A DNA stretch of 64,000 nucleotides from Novosphingobium profundi (GTDB lineage: Bacteria > Pseudomonadota > Alphaproteobacteria > Sphingomonadales > Sphingomonadaceae): contig NZ_JABWCU010000002.1 of NCBI RefSeq assembly GCF_018491765.1, forward strand, positions 104,955 through 168,954, written 5' to 3'. The number at the start of each line of letters is the position of its first letter. The stretch's first letter is position 1. A program made the position numbers and the translations under genes. This document shows, piece by piece, positions 63,597 through 64,000 of the stretch. Under the pieces are notes generated by a model. The model saw only the letters and a list, made by a program, of their open reading frames with translations. It had not been told where the DNA came from and searched no databases.

Positions 63597-64000
63597 GCGA
63601 ACGCCTCTTTCGCTGGATAGCTTCGGGACGCTCCCGAATAGCCCTCGGGAATATCCATAAGAGGGGCGCGGTAAACATTCCATGAGGTAGATTGGCTAGG
63701 CGCAAGCACATTCCGGCGTGCTCGCTCGCCACGAATTCTGCAAACCGCGCAAATCTGCGGTTGGGCCCGACACCATGCCTTGAAAATGGCCGGCAGCGCC
63801 CCCATCTTCATCCATGAAAGGCGCGCAATTGCGTACTTTTTCAAAAAAATGCCGTTCAGATGAACTTTTTTTGAAAAAGGGGTTTGACCGAATCAGATCG
63901 GTCGCTTAGAGGGCCTCTCACCGCAGCGGAACACGCCGCCAACAACGGCTTCTACCGCGGTCGCCACGATAGTCGGACAGCTAGTCCCCCGGGTCTTAGG
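63597..64000. other. Gene-free end region, possible rRNA operon leader
   Basis: No protein gene is supported in the final 404 bases. A run of A and T at 63836-63878 precedes a promoter-like element, after which the sequence (GGGCCTCTCACCGCAGCGGAACACGCCGC onset at 63911) looks like the leader of a sphingomonad rRNA operon as I remember such leaders. No rRNA gene itself is reached before the window ends. Confidence 0.4.
63884..63912 (+). promoter_or_regulatory. Sigma-70-like promoter, possibly for an rRNA operon
   Basis: TTGACC at 63884-63889 and TAGAGG at 63907-63912 are separated by 17 bases, and an AT-rich, UP-element-like tract lies just upstream (63836-63878). A GC-rich discriminator follows. 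This is a typical strong stable-RNA promoter layout. Confidence 0.45.

Overview
The window reads as chromosomal DNA of a high-GC alphaproteobacterium of the order Sphingomonadales, most likely Novosphingobium or a close relative. The basis is the gene set: an EipA/DUF1134 protein, COQ9, a CBP3-type cytochrome bc1 chaperone, HslVU, a 608-residue Atm1 exporter of the length I recall for Novosphingobium NaAtm1, and clusters resembling sphingan-type exopolysaccharide loci. The genus is inferred; no rRNA gene lies inside the window.

Layout. (1) 1-14.6 kb is housekeeping: a Tat-exported amine oxidase, a lone mreB, tRNA-Ser(GCU), an EipA protein, an aromatic/aspartate aminotransferase with a GNAT enzyme, riboflavin genes ribD and ribE, a YgjP-type peptidase, a cysteine-cluster protein, a SCO1 protein, a secreted ankyrin protein, COQ9, feoAB and ssb. 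(2) 14.8-50.1 kb is a surface-glycan locus of about 28 genes in alternating operons. A minus-strand operon at 17.8-26.0 kb makes a CDP-linked 6-deoxy or 3,6-dideoxy branched sugar (rfbF, rfbG, ColD-like dehydratase, C-methyltransferase, degenerate epimerase-like protein) and carries lipid-linked and GT39-type transferases. A plus-strand trio at 26.3-29.2 kb holds a GT4 enzyme, an ATP-grasp enzyme and a HAD enzyme. A minus-strand block at 29.2-36.3 kb is assembly machinery: priming phosphoglycosyltransferase, Wzc-type kinase, GT4, Wzx flippase and O-antigen ligase/polymerase. Then come a parallel beta-helix lyase-like protein with GT4 (plus), and an operon at 39.2-45.4 kb with a FlaA1-type dehydratase, a sugar aminotransferase, a sulfotransferase, a Wza-type export protein and an outer-membrane barrel (minus). 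Last is a plus-strand GT4-formyltransferase-PIG-L deacetylase operon, followed across an AT-rich spacer by a LuxR-type regulator with a degenerate receiver domain.

(3) 50.4-59.8 kb returns to housekeeping: yceD, bc1 chaperone, bamE, hslV-hslU, an ACT protein, a DUF1737 protein, a SulP transporter, an Atm1 exporter and a retropepsin-like protease. (4) 59.9-63.6 kb is a second small glycan operon: GT2, flippase and a GT92-like enzyme. The last 400 bases have no gene but contain a promoter-like element that resembles the start of an rRNA operon.

Together the main locus predicts a Wzx/Wzy-type exported polysaccharide carrying an unusual deoxy (possibly branched) sugar, an N-formylated amino sugar, and possibly sulfate and amino-acid-like decorations. 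The most unusual points are the ColD-like dehydratase in a CDP-sugar operon, the ATP-grasp/HAD pair, the formyltransferase with a changed catalytic motif beside a PIG-L deacetylase, and the AT-rich spacer with tandem dyads upstream of a regulator that probably cannot be phosphorylated.
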